Shown here piece after piece: positions 31,546 through 38,786 of a stretch of DNA of 43,872 nucleotides. The stretch covers positions 1 to 43,872 of the IMG/VR virus record IMGVR_UViG_3300012927_000010; one strand, given 5' to 3'. The notes under the pieces are model-generated. The model made no database searches, was not told the DNA's origin, and saw only the letters and a program-made list of their open reading frames with translations. This DNA comes from a virus. The position numbers and the translations under genes were made by a program. Position 1 is the first letter of the stretch. Each line of letters starts with the position of its first letter.

Positions 31546-31701
31546 TTGGGTAATAATATACTTGGCCGACTGCGAGAATGGTTAGATACTGAACTTGCCG
31601 TGACAGGGCAGATAAGACGTTCCGGGGCACCCCAGCGATGGAAGCAGGACTATCTAAACCATGTGTGGAGTATTGAAAAGCTCGTAGGACTGCTAGGCTA
31701 A
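31546..31701 (+). CDS. Possible short frame on the plus strand
   Basis: A TTG-initiated 51-residue frame reads REWLDTELAVTGQIRR and QRWKQDYLNHVWSIEKLVG, a plausible helical sequence. There is no ribosome site. It runs opposite to its neighbours and overlaps the end of the metallopeptidase gene by 9 bases. It may be a gene relic or chance. Confidence 0.2.
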   Translation: MGNNILGRLREWLDTELAVTGQIRRSGAPQRWKQDYLNHVWSIEKLVGLLG

Positions 31702-32178
31702 ATATAGTAAGTACCGCAATCTCACCTGCATGGCAGCCACCGATACTTGAAATATAGCCGCCAGTTCATTAGCTCCACTGATGCCTTCCGCAACGTATTT
31801 CATCACTAGATTGCGCGGCATCAAGAGATCAGCAGCCTTATTGTTAGCTGCATACTCGTCCTGAGTCGTCATCTTGCGACTTCTATACATAGCGTCGTCA
31901 GAGATGCCATCGCCAATCTGGTCGCGATGAAGCAAGTAATGGGCAAATTCGTGAGCAATGGTGAAGCGCTGACGCGTGTAAACATCATTAGCGTTGATAT
32001 GGATGCTATAGCCGCCTGGACTATCTGGCGTATCGTCGCGACAAATCATGCCGGATACCCCTTCTGGCAAATCATCTTTTTCATACACAGACAGGCCAAA
32101 ATCCGTAACGAGCGCCGTGATATCTATAGGCGCTGCCTTGTGGTAGCTAAGAATTTTGTTATTTTCAGTAATCGTCAT
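31693..32178 (-). CDS. ImmA/IrrE-family metallopeptidase
   Basis: This 161-residue protein has HEFAHYLLH at residues 76-84, which holds the HExxH zinc site, with a downstream DEYAANNKAADLLMP segment (107-121) supplying the usual third ligand Glu. This is the ImmA/IrrE (COG2856) layout, usually proteases that act on repressors or regulators in mobile elements. The partner regulator is not visible here. It overlaps a membrane-coiled-coil gene by 4 bases, suggesting a two-gene unit. It could relieve a host or prophage repressor or take part in exclusion. Confidence 0.85.
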   Translation of the reverse strand: MTITENNKILSYHKAAPIDITALVTDFGLSVYEKDDLPEGVSGMICRDDTPDSPGGYSIHINANDVYTRQRFTIAHEFAHYLLHRDQIGDGISDDAMYRSRKMTTQDEYAANNKAADLLMPRNLVMKYVAEGISGANELAAIFQVSVAAMQVRLRYLLYLA

Positions 32179-32585
32179 TTTTCGCTCCCTGACGTTAATG
32201 AAGAATCGCTAGTTTTCTTGGACGAAATAGACTTTGCCTGTCCCGTCCCCGCTTTATTCTTCGCTGCGGTTGGTTGGCTGGCACCCAACCCTGCGCCTTG
32301 CTCTCTATCTCTATATGCATCAATTGCCGCCTGAGTTTTAGCTTCTGCTACTTCAGTAGCTTTTTTCTCTGCGGCAGTGATCGAACGCTCTTCAATCGCC
32401 TTATATCCATAAAATCCTAGAGCCGCAAAAAGGAGCGTGACAAGCGCGGCCAGGAGTGCCATTACTGCGATCATCACTCCCAAGAGTGCGATCATAATCT
32501 CGATCACTGCATCGTGACCAAGCCCGGCGGTGTGCATCTTCAGCAAAAAGTCGGTTATGGCATGCCACACGCACCAAGCGTACAC
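32175..32585 (-). CDS. Membrane-anchored coiled-coil protein
   Basis: This 136-residue protein is read from GTG 32585; an inner ATG at 32537 is also possible. A long hydrophobic stretch (about residues 28-60, EIMIALLGVMIAVMALLAA) is followed by a helical, Ala/Glu/Lys-rich tail and a disordered Ser/Lys end. The start has no good ribosome site. Because it overlaps the metallopeptidase, a membrane-tethered partner or substrate of that enzyme is an attractive but unproven idea. Confidence 0.6.
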   Translation of the reverse strand: MYAWCVWHAITDFLLKMHTAGLGHDAVIEIMIALLGVMIAVMALLAALVTLLFAALGFYGYKAIEERSITAAEKKATEVAEAKTQAAIDAYRDREQGAGLGASQPTAAKNKAGTGQAKSISSKKTSDSSLTSGSEK

Positions 32586-32640
32586 GAAATCTATACATGC
32601 ACCAATATCGGTGCAGATTCCATTCTAGCATTAAAAGCGA

Positions 32641-32823
32641 TTAAAAAGCGAATATCCAAACTTGACCACTACCACCTTTTGAAAACTCTTTCCCATCCTC
32701 GCCTATAGTCTGTCGGTCTACAAAGCATTTGTTCGGTATAGCCTCCCACCCTTCGCAGAAGGCGCGAAGAATGGGGCACCCGGGCACCGGGGGTGCGTCG
32801 ATTTCTATGGACAAACAAAACAC
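32641..32823 (-). CDS. Possible small protein at the divergence
   Basis: The frame reads PGCPILRAFCEGWEAI then GEDGKEFSKGGSGQVWIF, which has balanced composition and good helix/strand content for a chance frame. GTG 32823 with AGGA 11 bases upstream gives 60 residues. A longer frame from GTG 32850 is possible. It runs leftward beside the rightward early genes, so the region around 32820 would hold divergent promoters. No family recognised. Confidence 0.4.
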   Translation of the reverse strand: MFCLSIEIDAPPVPGCPILRAFCEGWEAIPNKCFVDRQTIGEDGKEFSKGGSGQVWIFAF

Positions 32824-32843
32824 AGATGTGCTATTCCTGTGAG

Positions 32844-32993
32844 ATGACACGAAAACTCTCGAAGAGATGCGCCTACGGACACAAGATGGACGGAACCTAT
32901 AGCCTGACGAATCCTCGCCGCTATTGCCTCACATGCGCTAAGCGGCGACAGAAGGATTTCCGGGATCGCAAAAAGAAATCCATACGCTCCTAA
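32844..32993 (+). CDS. Small basic zinc-ribbon-like protein
   Basis: This 49-residue protein from ATG 32844 (or 32826) has RCAYGHKMDGTY then YCLTCAKRRQKD, a C-x3-H … C-x2-C pattern seen in small phage DNA-binding zinc proteins, with a strongly basic tail. First gene of the rightward early block. No good ribosome site. Start uncertain. Confidence 0.5.
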   Translation: MTRKLSKRCAYGHKMDGTYSLTNPRRYCLTCAKRRQKDFRDRKKKSIRS

Positions 32994-33002
32994 AAATAAA
33001 GC

Positions 33003-33047
33003 TTGACACGTAACACATCTGCGTTTACTCTCAGTCTTGTTGCAACA
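33003..33047 (+). promoter_or_regulatory. Candidate early promoter with palindromic operator
   Basis: TTGACA at 33003-33008 is followed after 17 bases by TACTCT (a weak -10). A perfect 10-base palindrome TGTTGCAACA at 33038-33047 lies just downstream, before the 33078 gene with its own AGGAGGG site. The -35 match is strong and the -10 poor. Confidence 0.4.
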
Positions 33048-33077
33048 TCGAAGCAAGCCTTTAGGAGGGCTAGAGAA

Positions 33078-33239
33078 ATGAACGAATATTCTGCAACAAT
33101 AACCTTAAAGTGCCCCAAGTGTGGACGTACCACAAGCATTGAACCTGAGCATATTTCTCATTTGGCAGAATTCAAAAACGCCGGACATGGATATGTTCGT
33201 GGAAGCGTTCTTACCTGTGCTTGCGGAGCCAATATCTAG
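33078..33239 (+). CDS. Small zinc-ribbon protein
   Basis: This 53-residue protein has an excellent ribosome site (TAGGAGGG). CPKCGRTTSIE and CACGA give a C-x2-C … C-x-C pattern of a compact zinc ribbon. It opens the early rightward operon. Likely nucleic-acid or protein-binding accessory. No named family. Confidence 0.7.
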   Translation: MNEYSATITLKCPKCGRTTSIEPEHISHLAEFKNAGHGYVRGSVLTCACGANI

Positions 33240-33241
33240 CC

Positions 33242-33628
33242 ATGAGCAAATCATTCGATATTAACCCGCCCGAAACCAACCTCGAAACTCCCACCTGCCC
33301 AACCTGCGGCGAAGAGATCGTGGGGAAATGGGAGCATGATGATGGCGGCGATTACTTCGATGCTGACGACAACTACGATTCATACACCAACGAGCACAAA
33401 CGCTGCGAAGTAGATCGGCTTGTAGGCAAATTAGATGCAAGCGACCGCGAGGATTTGGTGGCGATCTATAAGGCTTGCACCATAATTGCCAATATTACCA
33501 GTTCGGCATCAGAGCGTATCGTATCAAAGCTATTCATGCTTAATATCCAAATAGTGGCCCTCTATGGTTCTTATATCCTCGACGAACTCCAGGCTGGCCG
33601 CGATTACGATCCGAAATGGGCCGAGTAA
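33242..33628 (+). CDS. Hypothetical protein with zinc-ribbon start
   Basis: This 128-residue protein has CPTCGEEI near residue 20 followed by an acidic stretch (DDGGDYFDADDNYDSY), a Cys at 50 (RCEVDRL) and a helical C-terminal half (DLVAIYKACTIIANI…). It starts 2 bases after the previous stop. A clear separate ribosome site is absent, so coupling is likely. Unknown function. Confidence 0.6.
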   Translation: MSKSFDINPPETNLETPTCPTCGEEIVGKWEHDDGGDYFDADDNYDSYTNEHKRCEVDRLVGKLDASDREDLVAIYKACTIIANITSSASERIVSKLFMLNIQIVALYGSYILDELQAGRDYDPKWAE

Positions 33629-33638
33629 AGGAGAAAAA

Positions 33639-33767
33639 ATGGAATTGACTTTGGATTTGCTTCGAGAATGGGAACTCGCATATAGCGAAGGTGTTGATCT
33701 TCCAGAGAATGTGATGATGGAGATTTTCAGATTAGCAGCTGAACGATTAACTGAACTTGAATCATAA
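33639..33767 (+). CDS. Small helical protein
   Basis: This 42-residue protein lies behind AAAGGAG. The sequence is one or two amphipathic helices (TLDLLREWELAYSEG, MMEIFRLAAERLTELE). Such tiny helical proteins are common in early phage regions. No function recognised. Confidence 0.6.
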   Translation: MELTLDLLREWELAYSEGVDLPENVMMEIFRLAAERLTELES

Positions 33768-33807
33768 CCGCCAAGTAGCACCATCACACGCAGTTAGGAG
33801 ATTGAAG

Positions 33808-34017
33808 ATGAAAGTAGCATACGTAGATTTGCAAGACGGAAATACAGAGATTCCTGCCGAGATTTACATCATCGGCAATTCGCTCTTGTTCGAAGTCAAT
33901 GGCAAGCAGCACCGGATAATTCTCACGGTAGAACAATGGAACTTTCTGGCGGATGCAGCGCGTGACCGAGTGAAGTATGCCCATGCATCTACAGTTCGCC
34001 GAAACTCTAAGCGCTAA
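33808..34017 (+). CDS. Small beta-rich protein
   Basis: This 69-residue protein is preceded by TAGGAG. The strands (VAYVDLQDGNTEIPAEIYI, NSLLFEVNGKQHRIIL) and the ending helix EQWNFLADAARDRVK with a basic tail suggest a small folded domain. No family recognised. Confidence 0.6.
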   Translation: MKVAYVDLQDGNTEIPAEIYIIGNSLLFEVNGKQHRIILTVEQWNFLADAARDRVKYAHASTVRRNSKR

Positions 34018-34055
34018 CCCATCCACCCGAACTAACTAGAGAGGAAGATAGAAGA

Positions 34056-34478
34056 ATGAATGAACTTTTGAAATTGAAAATAGAGCGCATTCTCATCAGC
34101 GCTGACGATTCTGTTTTGGTATTTATTGGAGCCGATAAACAGATCGCCTATGAAACCTATGGCGACTGCTGCTCGGAAACATGGTTCGCTGACATTATTG
34201 GGGTGGATGCCTTGCTAGGAGCCACCGTATCGGAAGTTGAGTAAATCCACGAAGAGCAACTTGCGGACTATGACACAGGCGATGGGCGATGCCGACAAGA
34301 GGTTGACTCAGTCTACGGATACAAAATAACCACCGATAAAGGACATGCCAAAGTCATCTTCCGCAACTCAAGCAATGGCTATTATGGTGGTAATATCTTA
34401 TGCCCAAACAAATTCAATGCGCTGGAAAACATGCGCGAGATCAAGGAAGACTGGCAAGCAAGCAACCCAACAGCCTAA
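34056..34478 (+). pseudogene. DUF7448-like gene interrupted by an in-frame stop
   Basis: The first 62 codons (34056-34244, YGDCCSETWFADIIGVDAL and GATVSEVE) end at TAA 34242-34244. In the same frame, without any gap, the next 77 codons (34245-34475) continue the family: YDTGDGRCRQEV, VYGYKITTDKGH, FRNSSNGYYGG, then a stop at 34476-34478. Together they match the full DUF7448 pattern, in which an acidic residue is usual at the stop position, so one base change GAA to TAA explains it. Either the gene is broken, or readthrough or two chains are used. A good ribosome site (GAGAGGAAG) precedes ATG 34056. Confidence 0.75.
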
Positions 34479-34514
34479 CCTTAGCGCATCGCCAACCCGA
34501 AAGGAACATACAAA

Positions 34515-35351
34515 ATGCCGGGCGAGCTAGAAGGTTTTATCTACGATATGCCGTTCGATGAGTACGCGAAAGTGGATGCATTGAACGGATCGTCGATCAT
34601 CCATATGCGCCGCAGTCCCATGAAGTATCGCCACGAGAAGGATCATCCTACGCTCCCGTCTCCGGCGATGTTCCTGGGCGTTCTCACTCACCGCATGATC
34701 CTCGAACCCGCGACCATGAATTCGATTGCGGTGTGGGGCGAGTTGCCGGAGCAGAAGGTTCGCAATGGTCGTATCTGGGACGCATTCAGAGAAGCGAACG
34801 CGGACAAGATCATCATGACAACATGTGAACGCGATGAGTGTGAGGAAATGGCAATCTCCGCGCTGAACAATGAGCCTATCCAGAAGTATGCAGCGGCACA
34901 AGGAAGAACAGAGGTTTCATGTTTCTGGAGGCATCCACATACGAAGCGGCGTTACAAATGCCGATTCGATAAGATCATTCCTGAAACGAATATAGTATTC
35001 GATCTCAAGACAACCCGCGATTGCCGGTCCTTCAAATTCGGCGCTCAGTCGTATGCTCTGGGATATCACGTGAAAATGGCCATCCAATATCAGGGCTATC
35101 TTGCGGTGACCGGCACTGCGCCTCAGATGCGATTGGGCGCAGTCGAGTCCAAAGCGCCGCATGAGTCCGCGGTCTATCGCCTGACGCACGATGTCATCAT
35201 GCAAGGTATCGAAGATTTGGATATTCTCGTCGCTAAATTGGACGAATGCGAAAAGGTTGGCAAATGGCCAGCCGAGTTTGACCAGGAGACAGACTTATTG
35301 TTGCCTTCATGGGCCACCGAAACTAATTTTGGAGACGGCGAAGTCGCCTAA
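34515..35351 (+). CDS. PD-(D/E)XK exonuclease (phage recombination nuclease)
   Basis: In this 278-residue protein, GVLTHRMILEP (residues 55-65), an acidic residue at 133 (RTEVSCFW), D152 (RFDKI) and FDLKTT (162-167, Asp-x-Lys) form the active-site series of the RecE/lambda-exonuclease-like PD-(D/E)XK family. ATG 34515 follows AAAGGAA. It is paired with an SSB-like gene 22 bases downstream. Likely degrades one strand of double-stranded ends to start recombination or packaging-linked repair. Confidence 0.85.
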   Translation: MPGELEGFIYDMPFDEYAKVDALNGSSIIHMRRSPMKYRHEKDHPTLPSPAMFLGVLTHRMILEPATMNSIAVWGELPEQKVRNGRIWDAFREANADKIIMTTCERDECEEMAISALNNEPIQKYAAAQGRTEVSCFWRHPHTKRRYKCRFDKIIPETNIVFDLKTTRDCRSFKFGAQSYALGYHVKMAIQYQGYLAVTGTAPQMRLGAVESKAPHESAVYRLTHDVIMQGIEDLDILVAKLDECEKVGKWPAEFDQETDLLLPSWATETNFGDGEVA

Positions 35352-35373
35352 ACCCTCCCACTCAGGAGAAGTC

Positions 35374-35937
35374 ATGAAATTGCCAGATAACTATTCGGAT
35401 CTATATCCAAATCGCTTCCTTCATGCCGATCAGCTCAAAGGAAGAAAAGTTACCGTCACCATCAAAGCAATCGAGATCGAAGTTCTCGAAGGCGAGAAGG
35501 GAAAACAGTCAAAGGTCATCATGCATTTTGTTGAGAGCCCAAAGCAGTATGTGGTTCCCAAGACCAATGGATTCTGCATGAAGCGGATGTTCGGAAACAA
35601 TCCAAACGATTGGGCAGGCAAGCTCATCACGATCTTTCCCACCACAACAAAGTTTGGTAGGGATACCGTAGACTGCATTCGAATCTGGGGCTCGCCACAT
35701 TTGGAATCAGATATGTCAATCACCGTCCCAGCTGGGCGCAAGAAGCCATACGAGATGGTCATGCATAAAGTTCGCAGTGGTGAGTGCGGATTCAAAGGAG
35801 AAGCGGTGCTGGTAAAGCAGGAGATCGAAACGCCGCCTGAACCTATTTTCGAACCAGAAGCGGAGTCTATAGCTATCGAAAGTTTGGCTAGTGATTTCTT
35901 TGCTGGCGATGCTTTTGAAGGTGATCTCGTACCATGA
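35374..35937 (+). CDS. Single-strand DNA-binding-like recombination partner
   Basis: This 187-residue protein has CAGGAG 8 bases before ATG 35374. The N-terminus (LPDNYSDLYPNRFLHADQL then KVTVTIKAIEIEVLEG) and WAGKLITIFPTTTKFG resemble OB-fold-like proteins that accompany phage exonucleases. The middle lacks Cys. The C-terminus is acidic (EPEAESIAIE, FFAGDAFEGD), as in SSB tails that recruit partners. The role follows from pairing with the exonuclease. A RecT-like annealing signature was not seen. Confidence 0.6.
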   Translation: MKLPDNYSDLYPNRFLHADQLKGRKVTVTIKAIEIEVLEGEKGKQSKVIMHFVESPKQYVVPKTNGFCMKRMFGNNPNDWAGKLITIFPTTTKFGRDTVDCIRIWGSPHLESDMSITVPAGRKKPYEMVMHKVRSGECGFKGEAVLVKQEIETPPEPIFEPEAESIAIESLASDFFAGDAFEGDLVP

Positions 35938-36226
35938 TTGTGATACAGTAGAGGCTGTATCTGTCTCCATTGGATTGATCCCCAATGTAACAGGCGGCTC
36001 TAGACGTAACCTAGAGCCGTCTGAGACAAATAAATGCCGTGTTACGACGGCGACTGAGTGGCATCAGCCTGCACCGTTTTCAAGCCAGGTTAATAAATCG
36101 TGGAATATCCTGCATATCCTCTATTCTTAGAAAAATTACCCAGCAGCAGGCTATAGTTTCTGGATCGCGCTAAGAGAAGAATGATTTTTCCGTGGACAAA
36201 AATGTCCATAATGGTAGTATATCCAA
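35938..36226 (+). other. Intergenic regulatory region upstream of the replication genes
   Basis: No convincing gene is seen here. It holds a GATACAG/CTGTATC hairpin (35942-35948 with 35955-35961), a 13-base stem centred on GGCTCTAG/CTAGAGCC (35991-36023, loop ACGTAAC), an AT-rich stretch, and a palindrome TGGACAAAAATGTCCA at 36193-36208 next to a candidate promoter. The strong second hairpin may terminate the exonuclease/SSB operon, although it has no T-run. Confidence 0.6.
36192..36220 (+). promoter_or_regulatory. Candidate promoter/operator of the replication operon
   Basis: GTGGAC at 36192-36197 and TAGTAT at 36215-36220 are 17 bases apart. The palindrome TGGACAAAAATGTCCA (36193-36208) overlaps the -35 position and shares GTGGACAAAA with the iterons inside the next gene. 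Binding of the initiator here could autoregulate its own transcription. Inferred from sequence only. Confidence 0.45.
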
Positions 36227-37153
36227 ATGAGCGTTACATTCACTAAACTTTTTTCCTCTATTACCGAATCAACCGTTTGGTGCGAATCAACAGAAACAAG
36301 AATTGTTTGGATCACCATGCTTGCCATGGCGGATAGACACGGTCGAGTATGGGGATCTATCCCTGGTCTAGCTAATAGAGCACGCGTTTCCGTGGATGCC
36401 ACTCGTATTGCAATAGAAACCTTTATGTCCCCAGATCCCGATAGTCGCACGAAAATAGCGGAAGGACGTCGACTAGAAGAGATCGATGGAGGATGGAAGC
36501 TTATCAATCATGCAAAATATCGCTCCATTCGAGACGAAGAGGAGCGAAGAGCTTACAAAGCAGAACATGAGAGAAATCGCCGTGGACAAAAACGTGGACA
36601 AAATGGACAAACGTGTACACCTGTGGAGTCTGGTGGACATAATGCAGAGGCAGAGGCAGAGGCAGAGGCAATAAAAGCAAAAACAAATACTCTTGCGTCC
36701 ACCGCTAACGCGGTTCCCGCCGAACGAGGAAAACTTCTAGGAACTCTTCCCTGTGTAGGCGGTGTGGACTATGAAGTTCGCGAGGACGATCTCCAAAGGG
36801 ATGCTCATCTATTTCCCGGAGCCAATATTCCACAAGAATACCGAAGCATGAAAAGCTGGCTGCTAGCTGACAAGCGTAGGCAGAAGACATTGAAGGGTAT
36901 TCGCCGATTCATGTCTAGCTGGCTCACCAGGGCGCAAGATCAACCGAAAGGAAATTCCAATGGAGCAATTAGGAAATCCGCAAACGTCGAACGATCCGAT
37001 GCAAATATGGAAATGCTCCGAGATATCCTCTCCGATCAAGAGGATTGCTTCCAACCTCCTCATCATGGCTCAATTCAGGGGGGCGACAACCTCAAAGGAA
37101 ATTCTGGCCCTATACTCGAAGCGTCTGGCCTCATGCCCAATAGATCTCGCTGA
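36227..37153 (+). CDS. Replication initiator-like protein with internal iterons
   Basis: In this 308-residue protein the N-terminal domain (about 1-110) has TETRIVWITMLAMADRHG, SIPGLANRARVSVDATRIAI and EEIDGGWKLINHAKY, the winged-helix pattern of phage replication initiators (lambda O/DnaD-like N-terminal domains). The linker (about 115-145) is made of short repeats (RRGQKRGQNGQ, then AEAEAEAEA) whose DNA resembles iterons. The C-terminal half is basic and helical (KSWLLADKRRQKTLKGIRRF). It overlaps the next gene by 194 bases in another frame. The weak ribosome site suggests low expression. Upstream of the loader-like and DnaB genes, as in theta-replicating phages. Confidence 0.7.
   Translation: MSVTFTKLFSSITESTVWCESTETRIVWITMLAMADRHGRVWGSIPGLANRARVSVDATRIAIETFMSPDPDSRTKIAEGRRLEEIDGGWKLINHAKYRSIRDEEERRAYKAEHERNRRGQKRGQNGQTCTPVESGGHNAEAEAEAEAIKAKTNTLASTANAVPAERGKLLGTLPCVGGVDYEVREDDLQRDAHLFPGANIPQEYRSMKSWLLADKRRQKTLKGIRRFMSSWLTRAQDQPKGNSNGAIRKSANVERSDANMEMLRDILSDQEDCFQPPHHGSIQGGDNLKGNSGPILEASGLMPNRSR
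36582..36640 (+). other. Iteron-like direct repeats (candidate replication origin)
   Basis: GTGGACAAAA occurs at 36582-36591 and 36594-36603, a variant ATGGACAAAC at 36603-36612, a palindrome GTGTACAC at 36613-36620, and TGGTGGACAT at 36631-36640. Another GTGGACAAAA is at 36192-36201. Repeats inside the initiator gene are the arrangement of lambda-type origins. Confidence 0.5.
36644..36670 (+). repeat. Tandem hexamer encoding Ala-Glu repeats
   Basis: About four and a half copies of GCAGAG in tandem, in frame with the initiator, encode AEAEAEAEA. It immediately follows the iteron-like repeats and may be part of the origin or a slippage-prone linker. Confidence 0.8.
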
Positions 37154-37322
37154 ACGCGCAATCATCGATATCGCCGAACAGGCACCGGAGAGCGGGGAGA
37201 CACTATTTCCCCCCATTGGCAAGATTCTGACCCTCATGCGCTCTTATGAGTCCGAGCGCTGCCGTCTTATCCAGCCATTGCCCGATGGAACGATGGGAAG
37301 ACCGGAAAAGAGGAAGTTTTGA
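36960..37322 (+). CDS. Probable helicase loader-like protein
   Basis: This 120-residue protein has AAAGGAAA 6 bases before ATG 36960. The region from about residue 36 (MAQFRGATTSKEILALYSKR then LAERAIIDIAEQ, FPPIGKILTLM) resembles the helical phage helicase-loader/inhibitor group (G39P-type) in order and in the 'FP.ig.il' end. It overlaps the initiator end by 194 bases and the helicase start by 4. An inner start at 37065 is possible. It would deliver DnaB-type helicase to the origin. Assignment is tentative. Confidence 0.55.
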   Translation: MEQLGNPQTSNDPMQIWKCSEISSPIKRIASNLLIMAQFRGATTSKEILALYSKRLASCPIDLAERAIIDIAEQAPESGETLFPPIGKILTLMRSYESERCRLIQPLPDGTMGRPEKRKF

Positions 37323-38593
37323 ACCTTCTACCCACCGCAGAAGTATCAGAACGCGCCGTTCTGGGATGCCTTGTCCTTGACGGAATCGGGGCACTAGAAC
37401 AGTGCAACCGACTATCAGAGGAGATGCTGGAACTCGATAGTCACCGTAAGCTCTATCGCGTCATCACGGACATGCTCACGGCGGGCGATTCTCCAGATTA
37501 TATGAGCATCGGCAATGAACTTCGGAAGCGAGTTTGGCTGGAGGCTGTGGGTGGTATGGGTTATATCCTCGACCTATCCGAAGGCCTGCCGCGCAATTTT
37601 CAGGTCCGAGAACATGTCGAAATCATCATCGAGAAGTGGAAACTACGCACCGGCATGAAGATATGCGATCGATATCAGTCATATTTTGCCAGTGAAGATG
37701 GGGCCGATGTGACTCTTTCAGCTATGCAGGGCGAGATTTTCGATGCCATGCAGGAACTCGGGGCTTACAACAATCCGCTCATCTATTCCTACACGGTTCC
37801 CGAAATCGAATCGGTTCTGGACTATGAAGTCGATCCAATGGGCATGTCTTATGGAATCTCCGAAATGGATGAATTTACGAATGGGATGCAGCCAGGAGAG
37901 GTTACCGTGATTGGGGCTCGTCCCGGGGTGGGCAAAACCTCGCTTGTCTGTCAGGCAATTGTCGCGAACTGTCGCCGGGGAATCGCCTTCGACTTCTTTT
38001 CACTTGAAATGAAACGCTCGATGATCCTGCGCCGCATTTGGGCCATTGAATCAGGATTGCCGCTTCGTTCTATCAATCGCAAGCTCCTGAACCTCTCAGA
38101 ACGCGAGCATTTGCGCAAGGTGGCGTTGCGGGTCGCTGAGTGGCCCTTACGTATCTACGATGACGGCGATCTCACCTTGGGGCAAATGGCGGCCATGGCG
38201 AGGCTAGACGCGAGACGGCATGACATGGCAATCATGGCCGTAGACTACGTTCAGATCGTGAATGCTGATGGGAAAGACGATAGAATCCGCGTTTCGAATG
38301 CTTGCCGGACGCTTACTAAGTTGGCCAAGAAGGAGGATAAACACCTGATTCTATTGAGCCAACTGAGGAAAGTATCGAATGAGATGTATTCGAAACCCCC
38401 TCATATCGGCGACTTACGCGAAACTGGACAGCTTGAGAATGATGCTCATCTAGTTGCATTACTGCATCGCGGCTGGGATGAGGATGCGAGCGCATTATCC
38501 TATGAAGCCGAGATTATTATCCCGAAACAACGAAGCGGCGCGACCGGAGCCATTAAATCGCGCTATAACCCATTCAATTTAACATTTTCATAG
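37319..38593 (+). CDS. dnaB: Replicative DnaB-type helicase
   Basis: This 424-residue protein starts at TTG 37319 behind GAGGAA, overlapping the previous stop by 4 bases. The N-terminal domain (about 1-120, ERAVLGCLVLDGIGALEQC) is like DnaB-N. Residues 199-208 GARPGVGKTS are Walker A, FSLEMKRS at 227-234 is the helicase signature, MAIMAVDYVQI at 303-313 is Walker B, LSQLRK at 346-351 and DLRETGQLENDAH at 365-377 are DnaB motifs. A ring helicase that unwinds DNA at the fork and recruits host replication proteins. No phage primase or polymerase is seen. Confidence 0.93.
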   Translation: MNLLPTAEVSERAVLGCLVLDGIGALEQCNRLSEEMLELDSHRKLYRVITDMLTAGDSPDYMSIGNELRKRVWLEAVGGMGYILDLSEGLPRNFQVREHVEIIIEKWKLRTGMKICDRYQSYFASEDGADVTLSAMQGEIFDAMQELGAYNNPLIYSYTVPEIESVLDYEVDPMGMSYGISEMDEFTNGMQPGEVTVIGARPGVGKTSLVCQAIVANCRRGIAFDFFSLEMKRSMILRRIWAIESGLPLRSINRKLLNLSEREHLRKVALRVAEWPLRIYDDGDLTLGQMAAMARLDARRHDMAIMAVDYVQIVNADGKDDRIRVSNACRTLTKLAKKEDKHLILLSQLRKVSNEMYSKPPHIGDLRETGQLENDAHLVALLHRGWDEDASALSYEAEIIIPKQRSGATGAIKSRYNPFNLTFS

Positions 38594-38600
38594 GTGATTT

Positions 38601-38744
38601 ATGAAATGCATGGTTTGCGAAGGTACTGGATGGATCATCCAGAGGATATTTACGAAGATGTATACCTGCGGTTACTACACAGCCGCGAAACGATGCCTGC
38701 GGTGCAAGGTTCAGGAAATACAGCCATACAAGGAAGAAAACTAA
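38601..38744 (+). CDS. Small zinc-finger-like protein
   Basis: This 47-residue frame reads MKCMVCEGTGW … RCLRCKVQEIQPY, a clear C-x2-C … C-x2-C pair resembling a DnaJ-type or ribbon zinc finger. AGGTGA lies 4 bases before ATG 38601. An alternative longer frame from GTG 38594 in another phase is much less protein-like. Function unknown. Confidence 0.65.
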   Translation: MKCMVCEGTGWIIQRIFTKMYTCGYYTAAKRCLRCKVQEIQPYKEEN

Positions 38745-38786
38745 CATTCATAGTCAACCATTGCCGAGAGAGAGGAATGTTGTCAA

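Noticed and set aside
32175-32585. Lysogeny module with repressor and integrase
   Set aside because: Only the ImmA-like enzyme is present; no recombinase, Xre/CI-type repressor or attachment core was found, so temperate lifestyle is not supported.
35891-36130. 79-residue plus-strand frame over the regulatory gap
   Set aside because: It overlaps the SSB-like gene end, crosses strong hairpins, lacks a ribosome site and has unstructured composition.
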